Positions 8,810-17,283 of a DNA stretch of 64,000 nucleotides are shown one piece after another; the first letter of the stretch is position 1, and each line of letters opens with the position of its first letter. Origin of the DNA: Vreelandella massiliensis (lineage in GTDB: Bacteria; Pseudomonadota; Gammaproteobacteria; Pseudomonadales; Halomonadaceae); assembly GCF_900155385.1 (NCBI RefSeq), contig NZ_LT699745.1, positions 649,720 through 713,719 on the forward strand, read 5' to 3'. A model generated the notes under the pieces. It worked only from the letters and a program-made list of their open reading frames with translations. It was not told the origin of the DNA and searched no databases. Made by a program: the position numbers and the translations under genes.

Positions 8810-10933
8810 CTACTGGCCCAAGCGGGTGATTCTACCTACGTTGGGGAGGTTACGAAGTCGCTTGATGATGCGCGCGAGGTGGACGCGGCCTTTCACCGCT
8901 AGGGTCAAATTGACCGTCGCGAGGCGGGCATCGCGCTCCTCGATACCGATACGTTCGATGTTGGCATCGGCATCGGTGACAAGGCCCGCAAGCTCGGCGA
9001 CCAGGCCGCGACGGCTTTCGATTTCGATCCGGAGCGCGACGGGAAAGTCGATGTCGATATCCTCCGCCCACTTCAGAGCGAAAAACTTCTCCGAGTCGGT
9101 TTTATCCGCGACGTTGTTACACTCGGCGCGGTGCACCACCAGCCCTTTGCCGGCCGAGAGGTGGCCGACCACGGCATCGCCCGGCAGCGGATGGCAGCAG
9201 CGGGCGAAGCTTGTCACCATGCTTTCGCTGCCGCTGATCACCACCGGCTGGCGGGTATCGCTTGGCGTCGGCGTGGTCGCGCCATCGGCCAGGTCCACCA
9301 TGCGCCGCGCCACCGCGTGCGCGACCCGCGTCCCGAGGCCAATCGATTCGAGCAGCGCGTCTTGGCCGCTCACGTCGAGCTCTTTCACCGCACGCTTGAC
9401 CACCGAGGCGTCCAACTCCTCCAGGCTGGTGTCAAACACCGCCAGCGCCTTGTTCAGCAACCGCCGGCCCAGTTGAATCGCTTCGGCCTGCTGCTGATGC
9501 TTGAGCGCGTGGCGGATCGCCGAGCGCGCCTTCGCCGTGGTGACAAAATTTAGCCACGCCACGTTGGGCCGCGCGGCGGGAGCGGTGATGATCTCCAGCG
9601 TCTGGCCGCTCTCGAGCCGCGTCGAGAGCGGCGCTAGCTGGCGGTCAATCCGACAGGCTATGCAGTTGTTGCCGATATCGGTGTGTACGCTGTAGGCAAA
9701 ATCGATCACGGTCGCGCCCTGAGGCAGCTCCATGATGTCGCCCTTGGGGGTAAACACGTAGATATCGTCGGGGAACAGGTCGTTTTTGACGTGCTCGATA
9801 AATTCCAGCGAATCGCCCGCGTGGCGCTGCATCTCCAATAGCCCTTTGACCCAGGCGCGGGCGCGGGCGCGGCTACCTTCGGCGATGGGGTGCGCGGTTT
9901 GGCCGGCCTTGTAGAGCCAGTGGGCGGCGATGCCGTTATTGGCCATGGCCTCCATCTCGCGGGTGCGAATCTGCACTTCGATGGGCATCCCACGGGGGCC
10001 AAAGAGGGTGGTGTGCAGGCTTTGATAGCCGTTGGCCTTGGGGATCGCGATGTAGTCCTTAAAGCGCCCCGGCACGGGTTTATACAAGTTATGCACGACG
10101 CCCAAAATACGGTAACAACTGGCCACGTCTTCGGTGACGATGCGAAAGCCGAAAACGTCCATGATCTCCGCGAAGGGTTTGCGCTGGTCGCGCATTTTGC
10201 GGTAGATCGACAGCAGATGCTTTTGGCGCCCCATCACCGTGCCATTGAGCGCTTCATCGTCGAGACTCTGCTGCAGTGTCGATTGAATCTCACGCATGGC
10301 GCTGCGGCGGTTGCCCCGGGCGCTGGCCACGGCGCGTTTGATGCGCTCGGCGCGCATGGGGTAAATGGCCTGGAACGAGAGGTCCTCCAGCTCCACGCGA
10401 ATAGTATTAATCCCCAAACGGCCGGCGATACGGGCGTAAATTTCCAAGGTTTCCCGGGCAATACGGCGCTTTTTATCCGGCCGCAATGCGCCCAGGGTGC
10501 GCATGTTATGCAGGCGGTCGGCGAGTTTGACGATAATCACGCGGATATCCCGCGACATCGCCAGCACCATTTTCTGGAAGTTTTCCGCCTGAGCGACGGC
10601 TTTGTCTTCGAAGGTGATCTGGGTGAGCTTAGAGACGCCATCGACCAGCTCGGCCACCGGCTTACCGAACTGCGTCTCGAGGGCGGGCTTGTCCACGCCA
10701 GTATCTTCGATGACGTCGTGCAGCATGGCGGCCATCAGGCTCTGATGGTCCATGTGCATGTTGGCCAAAATATTGGCCACGGCCAGCGGGTGGGTCACAT
10801 AGGGCTCGCCGGAGCGGCGGCGCTGGCCATCGTGGGCCTGTTCGGCGTAGTAGAAGGCGCGTTTAACCTGCTGAATCTCATCCGGAGGAAGATAGCCGCC
10901 AAGTCGATCCGCTAGGTCATCAATGGTGAACAT
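8810..10933 (-). CDS. spoT: Bifunctional (p)ppGpp synthase/hydrolase SpoT
   Basis: SpoT balances synthesis and breakdown of the stringent-response alarmone (p)ppGpp. The 707-residue protein starts with an HD hydrolase domain (HDVIEDT at about residues 72-78). It continues with a synthetase domain (FGFRIV, then a GYQSLHTT motif), a TGS domain (DIYVFTPKGD) and a C-terminal ACT domain that senses regulatory signals. The intact HD motif identifies SpoT/Rel rather than hydrolase-dead RelA. It sits in the classic gmk-rpoZ-spoT order, 31 bp after rpoZ. Confidence 0.95.
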   Translation of the reverse strand: MFTIDDLADRLGGYLPPDEIQQVKRAFYYAEQAHDGQRRRSGEPYVTHPLAVANILANMHMDHQSLMAAMLHDVIEDTGVDKPALETQFGKPVAELVDGVSKLTQITFEDKAVAQAENFQKMVLAMSRDIRVIIVKLADRLHNMRTLGALRPDKKRRIARETLEIYARIAGRLGINTIRVELEDLSFQAIYPMRAERIKRAVASARGNRRSAMREIQSTLQQSLDDEALNGTVMGRQKHLLSIYRKMRDQRKPFAEIMDVFGFRIVTEDVASCYRILGVVHNLYKPVPGRFKDYIAIPKANGYQSLHTTLFGPRGMPIEVQIRTREMEAMANNGIAAHWLYKAGQTAHPIAEGSRARARAWVKGLLEMQRHAGDSLEFIEHVKNDLFPDDIYVFTPKGDIMELPQGATVIDFAYSVHTDIGNNCIACRIDRQLAPLSTRLESGQTLEIITAPAARPNVAWLNFVTTAKARSAIRHALKHQQQAEAIQLGRRLLNKALAVFDTSLEELDASVVKRAVKELDVSGQDALLESIGLGTRVAHAVARRMVDLADGATTPTPSDTRQPVVISGSESMVTSFARCCHPLPGDAVVGHLSAGKGLVVHRAECNNVADKTDSEKFFALKWAEDIDIDFPVALRIEIESRRGLVAELAGLVTDADANIERIGIEERDARLATVNLTLAVKGRVHLARIIKRLRNLPNVGRITRLGQ

Positions 10934-10964
10934 TACCGCGCCTCTATCGCTTAAGGTCCGCTTA

Positions 10965-11222
10965 TCAGTCGTCTACCGGTAAGCTCGCGGCTGCCGGGCG
11001 TGCGCGTACCGGCGCTTCCACCGGCTCATCGAGTACGCTGTGATCGACCAGACCCGCGGCGATTTCGCGCAGGGCCATCACGGTGGGTTTGTCGTTTTCC
11101 CACGCGAGCTGTGCATCACGCGTGCCGCGCGCGAGCTGGCGCGCACGCTGGGTGGAAATCATCACGAGCTTAAAGCGGTTTTCAACGTGATCGAGGCAAT
11201 CTTCGACGGTAACGCGAGCCAT
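10965..11222 (-). CDS. rpoZ: RNA polymerase omega subunit
   Basis: This 85-residue protein matches omega: [17 protein letters not shown] at the start, the basic ARQLARG segment and the [10 protein letters not shown] helix. Omega helps assemble RNA polymerase and forms part of the ppGpp binding site, which fits its position directly before spoT. It follows gmk by 89 bp on the same strand. Confidence 0.95.
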   Translation of the reverse strand: MARVTVEDCLDHVENRFKLVMISTQRARQLARGTRDAQLAWENDKPTVMALREIAAGLVDHSVLDEPVEAPVRARPAAASLPVDD

Positions 11223-11311
11223 GGGGGTCTTCCTGTAGCGACGACGCCAAGCCGACGCCGTTAGATACGGTGTCGACCTAGCGAATAAGAGGATATCCAG
11301 AACCTGATAGA

Positions 11312-11944
11312 TTACTCGACGCCAGGCGCCTGTGACAAGAGCGCATCCAGCAGGGGCGCGTGGTGCTCACGCATGGAGGCGAGCGTAATCCGGCGACTGA
11401 TCACCAGCGATTTAAGCTCTTCCAGAGCGGTGGTGAAGTCGTCGTTAATCACCAGGTAGTCGTACTCATCGTAATGCGACATTTCGCTGATCGCATCGCG
11501 CATCCGCCGGGCGATCACCGCGTGCTCGTCGGTGCCACGGCTTGCCAGACGGCGCTCAAGTTCGCTACGCGATGGCGGTAGGATAAAAATCGAGACCGCC
11601 TCGGGCATCTGCTCGCGCACCTGGCGGGCGCCCTGCCAATCGATTTCAAGAATCACATCCTGCCCGGCGTTGAGACGTGCCTGCACGGCCTGGCGCGACG
11701 TGCCGTAGTAATTATCGAACACTTGCGCGTACTCAAAAAACTCACTCCGCGCGATGCGTGCCTCAAAGTCAGCCACGTCGGTAAAGTGATAATTGACGCC
11801 ATCGACTTCCCCGTCGCGCTTAGCACGGGTAGTGTGCGATACCGATACCTGAATGCCATCCAAACTCTCGATCAGCTCGCGAACCAAGCTGGTTTTACCG
11901 GCACCCGATGGGGCAGACACAATAAAAAGCGTACCTTGGGACAT
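11312..11944 (-). CDS. gmk: Guanylate kinase
   Basis: Guanylate kinase phosphorylates GMP to GDP. The 210-residue protein shows the P-loop [10 protein letters not shown] (about residues 10-19), the GMP-binding [13 protein letters not shown] segment and the YGTSRQAV motif, all at standard positions. It heads the gmk-rpoZ-spoT cluster. The TnpB element lies just upstream of its promoter region, so the spacing to the ancestral upstream neighbour has been changed by insertion. Confidence 0.95.
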   Translation of the reverse strand: MSQGTLFIVSAPSGAGKTSLVRELIESLDGIQVSVSHTTRAKRDGEVDGVNYHFTDVADFEARIARSEFFEYAQVFDNYYGTSRQAVQARLNAGQDVILEIDWQGARQVREQMPEAVSIFILPPSRSELERRLASRGTDEHAVIARRMRDAISEMSHYDEYDYLVINDDFTTALEELKSLVISRRITLASMREHHAPLLDALLSQAPGVE

Positions 11945-12095
11945 GAAGCGCTTCCCTGTTGGCGAAGGAACATAGTGAACAAACGCCCTTATTTAGCAAA
12001 AAAAGCGTTAGCAAAAACAGCGGCGACGTGCAGTAGCGGCAGTATCGCACACCCGCCGGCGCGACTGTAGAGCGCACGCTTGGAGAACCCGGAGA

Positions 12096-12270
12096 TTGAC
12101 ATCCCCCCCTTCCTCAGCTTGCGCTGCCGTCTGACGACGGAAAGGAAGGAGATTCCCAGGTTGTCACCTTCCTGGTTCCTGCTTCGTTGTCCGTTGCCTC
12201 AATGCCTTGGCATTGCCGGTCTTATACAAACTCCACAGGCGTTGATTCCCGAGTGCCCCTCGGTATTACC
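12096..12270 (-). ncRNA. Candidate omega-RNA (reRNA) scaffold at the right end of the TnpB element
   Basis: TnpB proteins use an RNA made from the 3' end of tnpB and the right end of the element; its last bases pair with DNA. Here 175 non-coding bases follow the tnpB stop on the same strand. They contain a compact stem with inner arms CCGTC/GACGG (12127-12140) enclosed by CCTTCC/GGAAGG, and finish in GATGTCAA. The guide would be the flanking sequence just outside, about 12076-12095 read on the minus strand. The RNA may begin inside tnpB. Inferred by analogy; no expression data. Confidence 0.5.
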
Positions 12271-13383
12271 TCAACTTTCAGCCGCTGCTAACAGCGCAGT
12301 CCCGGCTTGCAGGATGTTACGCGCAGCGTTCACATCGCGGTCGATGCCTTGGGTGCCGCAGTCAGGGCAATCCCAGGTGCGCACATGGAGCGGCAGTGAT
12401 TCCAGCACAAACCCACAGCCATGACAGCGTTTTGAGCTGGGATACCAGCGGTCGATTTGGACGCACTGACGCCCCGCCCATTCGGCCTTGTAGTTGAGCT
12501 GACGCGCCAGTTCACCCCAACCCGCATCACTGATGGCTTTGGCCAAACACCGATTCTTGACCATATTTTTCACCGAAAGGCTTTCAAGGCAGATCACTTG
12601 GTTCTCGTTGACGATCTGCCGGGTGAGTTTATGTAGGTGGTCAAGCCGTGTGTCGGCGATTTTGGCGTGGCACTTGGCCACTTTCTGCTTCGCTTTAGCG
12701 CGATTGTTCGAGCCTTTTTGCTTGCGGCTCAAGCGCCGTTGCGCCCGCGCCAGCTTGAGCTCGTAGCGTGCCGTGTGGCGTGGGTTATTGACGCGCGTGC
12801 CGTCACTGGTCACGAACAGGTCTTTCAGCCCGAGATCAATACCCACCATCTTAGGCGTGATCGGCAACGCCTCGGTGTTCACTTTGCACAGACAGCTGAT
12901 GAAGTAGCGTCCGGCGCGGTCTTTGGAAACGGTCACGGTGCTGGGCGCCGATGGCAATTCACGGCTCCAACGAATGTTAAGGGGCTCGCTGCACTTGGCC
13001 AGTGTGATCGCGCCGTTGCGGTACAAAAACGCCGAACTGGCAAAGGTGGCGGATTGCCGATGCTTTTTGGACTTGAAGCGCGGGTATCGAGCGCGCTTGG
13101 CGAAGAAGTGTTTGAAGGCGCTTTGCTGATGACGAAGACATTGCTGCAACGCCACCGAACTGACGTCGGCCAGAAACGCCGTTTCCGGCTGCTTTTTGAT
13201 CTGCGTTAAATATGCACTGGCGTCGGTATAGCCAATTTTCTCTTGGCGCCCATAGAACGCATCGGTGCGATAGCGCAACACGGCGTTCCAGACAAACCGC
13301 ACGCACCCAAACGTCCGCGCCAGCAGGACTTCCTGCTCGGGCGTCGGATAGAAACGGTACTTGTAGGCGCGTTCAGCTTTCAT
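12271..13383 (-). CDS. tnpB: RNA-guided endonuclease TnpB (OrfB of IS200/IS605 family)
   Basis: This 370-residue protein is a full-length TnpB. It has an N-terminal helix-turn-helix-like segment (YKYRFYPTPEQE) and a split RuvC nuclease with all three acidic residues visible: D183 in GIDLG, E267 in LESLSV and D350 in DRDVNAARN. A zinc ribbon of two CxxC pairs (C320/C323 and C339/C342) lies before the last RuvC motif. TnpB cuts DNA matching its omega-RNA guide next to a short flanking motif and helps the element persist. Nothing suggests decay: the frame is complete and the catalytic residues intact. Confidence 0.92.
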   Translation of the reverse strand: MKAERAYKYRFYPTPEQEVLLARTFGCVRFVWNAVLRYRTDAFYGRQEKIGYTDASAYLTQIKKQPETAFLADVSSVALQQCLRHQQSAFKHFFAKRARYPRFKSKKHRQSATFASSAFLYRNGAITLAKCSEPLNIRWSRELPSAPSTVTVSKDRAGRYFISCLCKVNTEALPITPKMVGIDLGLKDLFVTSDGTRVNNPRHTARYELKLARAQRRLSRKQKGSNNRAKAKQKVAKCHAKIADTRLDHLHKLTRQIVNENQVICLESLSVKNMVKNRCLAKAISDAGWGELARQLNYKAEWAGRQCVQIDRWYPSSKRCHGCGFVLESLPLHVRTWDCPDCGTQGIDRDVNAARNILQAGTALLAAAES

Positions 13384-13511
13384 GCATTACAATTTAGTTC
13401 TGTTTATGTAATAACGCAAGTGCAAGGTAGCCAAGGCGCCCTACCGGGCGCCGCGCTATCCATCGCTCACTAAAAGTAAGCGGTTTTCCGCGCTGATTGA
13501 TAAGAGACGTG

Positions 13512-14123
13512 ATGACCCCTGAAACGATCGAGCACGCCATGCAAGCCCTGTCCGAGGTCGACCCCGATATCGCACGCGCCTACCCGCGAATAGGCGCGCC
13601 CACGCCGCGCGAGCGCGATAAAGGTTTCGCCACCTTTTTTGCCACCATCGTCAGCCAGCAGATCTCCACCGACGCCGCCCGTGCGATTATGGCCCGCGTG
13701 AATACGCTACTCCCCGAGCTGCATGCTAACGCCGTCATGGAGGTGGAAGGCCAGGCGCTGCGCGACGCAGGGCTCTCCTGGCGCAAGGTCGAATACGCCA
13801 AGGGGCTCGCGGAGGCGGAACTCGCCGGCACGTTCAGCGCCGTGGCGCTCGAACAGTTAAGCGACGAAGAGGCCATCAACGCCATTACCCAGCTACGCGG
13901 TTTCGGCCGCTGGAGCGCGGAAATTTACCTGATGTTTTCGCTCAAACGCGCCGATATCTTCCCCGCCGACGACCTTGCCCTGCGCGTCGCGCTCGGGCGC
14001 TTAAAAGGCCTGGAAGACAAACCTACGCCCAAAAAAGCGCGCCAAATGGTGGAGCACTGGGCCCCCTGGCGCAGCGTGGGTTCGCTCTTTTTGTGGCACT
14101 ACTATCGCGGCGAGCCGGCCTGA
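13512..14123 (+). CDS. DNA-3-methyladenine glycosylase (AlkA-type HhH-GPD)
   Basis: This base-excision repair enzyme removes alkylated purines. The 203-residue protein has the helix-hairpin-helix element (QLRGFGRWSAEIYLMF) followed by the catalytic aspartate in FPADDLALR, the HhH-GPD signature. It lacks the N-terminal domain of E. coli AlkA, as in the shorter Mag2/AlkA-like enzymes. The ATG at 13512 is preferred over a TTG five codons upstream. Its last 22 bases overlap the end of the convergent histidine phosphatase gene. Confidence 0.83.
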   Translation: MTPETIEHAMQALSEVDPDIARAYPRIGAPTPRERDKGFATFFATIVSQQISTDAARAIMARVNTLLPELHANAVMEVEGQALRDAGLSWRKVEYAKGLAEAELAGTFSAVALEQLSDEEAINAITQLRGFGRWSAEIYLMFSLKRADIFPADDLALRVALGRLKGLEDKPTPKKARQMVEHWAPWRSVGSLFLWHYYRGEPA

Positions 14124-14680
14124 AGCCGCCCAATGACGTTGATGCCATCTTCTTCAGGGCGCACCACGATCATCTCGCCCGAGCCCACGCCGCTACCGGT
14201 CAGCGCGGTGATATTGACCTGATGCGTCACCATGAGCAGATTGCCCGGCCCCTGCCACGCGAGTATACGTTCGCGAGCGGCTTGGGTACGCGCCCTTTGC
14301 TCGCTACGCTCACGAAAGAACGAATCCAGCCACGGCGCGGGCGTTACGCTTCCTAGCGCCAACAGGTTCGCGGTATCCCGCGCTCGGCACCAGCGGGAGG
14401 TGTACACCGCCTCGATAGGCACCTCCCGCTCGCGCAGCGCACGACCAATGGCTTCTGCCTGAGCGCGGCCCTCGGCCGACAGATTACGCTGGGTATCGCA
14501 CTCAGAAAGCTCAAAACCCGGAGGATCTCCAATACCGGGGGCCAGCGCATGGCGCATCAGTATCACCAGCCCACCCGCTTGCAGAGCCTGCCAGGTGGCC
14601 TCGCTCGCCTGAGCGCTCGCGGGTAAAACACCCCAAACACCCAGCAATAGCGTTAACGTGATGGTGCGCAAGGTTTGCAT
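14102..14680 (-). CDS. Secreted histidine phosphatase family protein
   Basis: This 192-residue protein starts with a signal peptide (hydrophobic core LTLLLGVWGVLPASAQA) and carries the phosphohistidine motif LMRHALAPG soon after. It belongs to the branch-2-like/SixA-type histidine phosphatases exported to the periplasm. The second conserved histidine is in LMVTHQVN. The substrate is unknown. The ATG at 14680 gives the signal peptide; the open frame begins nine codons earlier. It lies 20 bp after yicC on the same strand, possibly as an operon. Confidence 0.75.
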   Translation of the reverse strand: MQTLRTITLTLLLGVWGVLPASAQASEATWQALQAGGLVILMRHALAPGIGDPPGFELSECDTQRNLSAEGRAQAEAIGRALREREVPIEAVYTSRWCRARDTANLLALGSVTPAPWLDSFFRERSEQRARTQAARERILAWQGPGNLLMVTHQVNITALTGSGVGSGEMIVVRPEEDGINVIGRLQAGSPR

Positions 14681-14699
14681 AAATCGATCACCATGGAAA

Positions 14700-15578
14700 T
14701 CACTCAATATTTTGAATCTGCTCGCGCATCTGCTCGATCAACACCTTGAGTTCCACCGCGCAGCGGGTGGTGTCGGCGACAACCGATTTGGATGACAGCG
14801 TGTTGGCTTCGCGGTTGAGTTCCTGCATCAGAAAATCCAGACGGCGGCCTTTAGGGCCTTTTTGCGCCAGCTGGCGGCGCACTTCGTTGACATGCGCGGT
14901 GAGGCGGTCGAGCTCTTCATCGACATCGGCTTTTTGCGCCACCAACACCAGCTCAGCCTCTAAGCGCTGAGGTTCGAGTTCGGTTCTGGCCGCGTCCAGG
15001 CGCTCTAGCAGTTGGGTGCGCTGGCGCTGCAGAATTTGCGGCATTAACGCCCGCACGGTGGCGATCTGCTCGTCCACGGCGGCCAAACGCGCCGTGATCA
15101 TCTCGGCGAGCTTATCCCCTTCCCTGGCGCGCGCATCGATCAGCTCATTCAGGGCCTGGTCAAACAGCGCTTTGGCCGCGCTTTTCACCGCCTCTTGATC
15201 CAGGTGCTGGGCTTGCAGCACGCCGGGCTGATTGAAAAGTTCAAGCGTGGTGGGGGCGACGGCCTGGGGAACTTGGTGGTGGACCACGCTAAGGGCTTCG
15301 GCGATTTCCGCGAGCCGCTGAGTGTTGACGGCGGGTGCTTGGCTCATTTCTGCGGCCTCAAAGCGCACGCTGCACTCCACTTTCCCCCGCGCCAAACGCT
15401 GGCGCAGCGCTTCCCGCAGGTAGGGCTCTAGATCCCGCAGGGTATCGGGCAGGCGAAAGTGGGGTTCAAGATAGCGCTGATTCACCGAGCGGATCTCCAC
15501 CTGCAGGGTGCCGAAGGGATAAGCGTGCTCGGTGCGGGCGAAAGCGGTCATGCTATGTACGCCAAAAGCGTTGGCCAT
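14700..15578 (-). CDS. yicC: YicC family endoribonuclease
   Basis: This 292-residue protein matches YicC: the start SMTAFAR, then EIRSVNQRYLE, and the C-terminal block GRRLDFLMQELNREANTL followed by VELKVLIEQMREQIQNIE. E. coli YicC has been described as an endoribonuclease that affects small-RNA turnover. The start follows an AAGGAG site at good distance. The gene commonly sits near rph and gmk, which are both close by. Confidence 0.9.
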   Translation of the reverse strand: MANAFGVHSMTAFARTEHAYPFGTLQVEIRSVNQRYLEPHFRLPDTLRDLEPYLREALRQRLARGKVECSVRFEAAEMSQAPAVNTQRLAEIAEALSVVHHQVPQAVAPTTLELFNQPGVLQAQHLDQEAVKSAAKALFDQALNELIDARAREGDKLAEMITARLAAVDEQIATVRALMPQILQRQRTQLLERLDAARTELEPQRLEAELVLVAQKADVDEELDRLTAHVNEVRRQLAQKGPKGRRLDFLMQELNREANTLSSKSVVADTTRCAVELKVLIEQMREQIQNIE

Positions 15579-15804
15579 AAAGGCTCCTTAATGGATGGCT
15601 TTACGCCAGTTTACCCGATATGGCAAGGCATAGCGGCGTGCGAAAGAGAGCGATTTGGCTCCCAAACTTGCACTCCCGCCGGAATGGCTACTACGTTTTA
15701 AACACAGGCTTTCAATAGCCCTATTTCAACAGAAAATAAACGAAGCCGACAGAAGGTCGTCTTCTTGTATTTGCCAACATCAACCGATCGATAAGGAGAA
15801 CGAT

Positions 15805-16233
15805 ATGATGGAAGTAAGAGAAGTCATGACCACTCGTCCTCAGTACCTTTCCGATGACGTGACCATTCGCGAAGTTGCTCAGGCGATGCAACGTCATCAA
15901 ACCGGCTTTGAGCCGCTCGTGAAAGGCAATACGGTTGTCGGCACGCTTACTGACCGGGACATCACGGTTCGCGCCGTTGCCGAAGGTAAAGGGCCTGACG
16001 ACAAAGCAAGCTCGATTGCCACCGAAAACGTCCTCTATACCTTCCAAGACACCGACGTGAAGGACGCCCTGCAGAACATGCAGGAACAAAACGTCCAACG
16101 CCTGATTGTGCTCAACAATCCAGAGGATAAGGATCTCGTCGGCGTTGTAACGGTGGGTGATGTGGCCGATAAGTACCATGGTGAGAAAGAGATCGCCGAC
16201 ATGCTAGTGACAGCCAGCCGTCACTACCACTAA
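15805..16233 (+). CDS. Stand-alone CBS-domain protein
   Basis: The 142-residue protein consists of two CBS motifs (EVMTTRPQYLSDDVTIREVA at the start; the second centres on DVKDALQNMQEQNVQRL) and a short tail. CBS pairs bind adenine nucleotides and act as energy or ionic-strength sensors, but no partner domain is present, so the target is unknown. The ATG at 15805 follows AAGGAG by six bases; a second ATG comes directly after it. Codon use is like its neighbours. It is followed by a strong terminator, so it is probably monocistronic. Confidence 0.8.
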   Translation: MMEVREVMTTRPQYLSDDVTIREVAQAMQRHQTGFEPLVKGNTVVGTLTDRDITVRAVAEGKGPDDKASSIATENVLYTFQDTDVKDALQNMQEQNVQRLIVLNNPEDKDLVGVVTVGDVADKYHGEKEIADMLVTASRHYH

Positions 16234-16304
16234 CGCAACCACTAACGCATCCGTTGAAGAGTTAGAGCGCTTTAACAGGGAGCGTTAAAAAGGCGCATAA
16301 AACG

Positions 16305-16337
16305 AAAAGCCCACGATACCCTTCGTGGGCTTTTTTG
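16305..16337 (+). terminator. Rho-independent terminator of the CBS protein gene
   Basis: An 8-bp stem GCCCACGA/TCGTGGGC (16309-16316 and 16323-16330) is followed by a run of six T. It lies about 75 bp after the CBS gene and before rph. Confidence 0.85.
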
Positions 16338-16450
16338 TTGTTCATTTGCACGTATCTCGCCACTATCGCCAAAGCCGACGGCGCAGACGTGTACAATACG
16401 CCATTGCCCTATGTAGCGATCAACACGTATCCATGATGAAGAGAGGTGCT

Positions 16451-17186
16451 ATGCGTCCTGAGGTGATCCCCCCCGGTGGCCGTGCGGCCGCCGCGCCGCG
16501 CGAGGTGCGTTTACCCCGTGGCTATCCCCGCCATGCCGAGGGTTCGGTGCTGGTGGAATTTGGCGATACAAAGGTGCTGTGCAACGCCAGCGTGGAAGCC
16601 GGGGTACCGCGCTGGCTGCGGGGGAAGAATCAAGGCTGGGTCACCGCCGAGTACGGCATGCTGCCGCGGGCGACGCACACCCGCGGCGGGCGAGGCCACG
16701 CGCGGCAAGCAGGGCGGGCGCACGCTGGAAATCCAGCGCTTGATCGGCCGCAGCCTGCGCGCCGCGGTGAACCTGAAAAAGCTTGGCGAATTCACCATTA
16801 CCGTGGATTGCGATGTGATTCAGGCCGATGGCGGTACGCGCACGGCTGCGATTACCGGCGGCTGCGTGGCCCTGGTTGATGCGATTCGCTATCTGCAGCG
16901 GCAGAAGAAAATCAAAGGCGACCCGCTAAAACAGCTGGTGAACTCGATCTCGGTGGGAATCTACAAAGGCGTACCGGTCGTCGATCTCGACTACCCGGAA
17001 GACAGCCAGGCCGATACCGATATGAACGTGGTGATGACCGAAAGCGGCGAGCTGATCGAAGTGCAAGGCACCGCCGAAGCGGGTACCTTCAACCGCGCCG
17101 AGCTTAATGCCATGCTGGATCTCGCCGAGCAGACGGGCAGAACGTTGACCGAGCATCAGCGCGAGGCGCTAGAAGTTCGCCGCTAA
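16451..17186 (+). pseudogene. rph: RNase PH with internal frameshift
   Basis: RNase PH trims tRNA 3' ends phosphorolytically. The first part (from ATG 16451, with [20 protein letters not shown] and ITAEYGML-like [10 protein letters not shown]) is in one frame. The rest ([20 protein letters not shown] to the end) is in another. The switch lies at about 16683-16694, in a GC-rich stretch. Comparison with the family motif THTRxxREAxxGKQ suggests loss of two bases (a GC or CG). Repairing them gives a 245-residue protein. As written, translation from the start would lose the second half, including the active site. It could be a true mutation or a sequencing error. Confidence 0.85.
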
Positions 17187-17216
17187 ATCGTTAACGTCTT
17201 GCGGTAAGTTAAAACG

Positions 17217-17246
17217 CCGAAGGCCAGCTTAAAAGCTGGCCTTCGG
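17217..17246 (-). terminator. Terminator hairpin between rph and the crc-like gene
   Basis: A 13-bp stem (CCGAAGGCCAGCT/AGCTGGCCTTCGG) with a four-base loop separates convergent rph and the crc-like gene. On the minus strand it is followed by CGTTTTAACTT, so it probably serves mainly the crc-like transcript. Confidence 0.7.
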
Positions 17247-17283
17247 TGGTGAGCGACGCGGAAAAATTGCGCAAAAACGGGGG

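Larger units (their letters stand above)
12096..13460 (-). mobile_element. Solitary TnpB element of the IS200/IS605 superfamily (IS1341-like)
   Basis: The element carries tnpB but no tnpA transposase, so it would be mobilised only by TnpA supplied in trans. The right end is placed at 12096, where the minus-strand sequence finishes with GGGATGTCAA after a hairpin-forming stretch; ends in TTCAA/GTCAA are common in this family. The left end is uncertain. It probably lies just upstream of tnpB, perhaps beyond a GGCGCCC/GGGCGCC hairpin (13435-13452). The element separates gmk from the divergent DNA glycosylase gene. Confidence 0.7.

Noticed and set aside
9890..10915. 341-codon plus-strand open frame opposite spoT
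   Set aside because: Composition is that of an antisense shadow (His/Gly/Val-rich) and spoT explains the region.
14102..14123. Overlap of the glycosylase and histidine phosphatase 3' ends
   Set aside because: Short convergent overlaps are ordinary and both stops are well supported.
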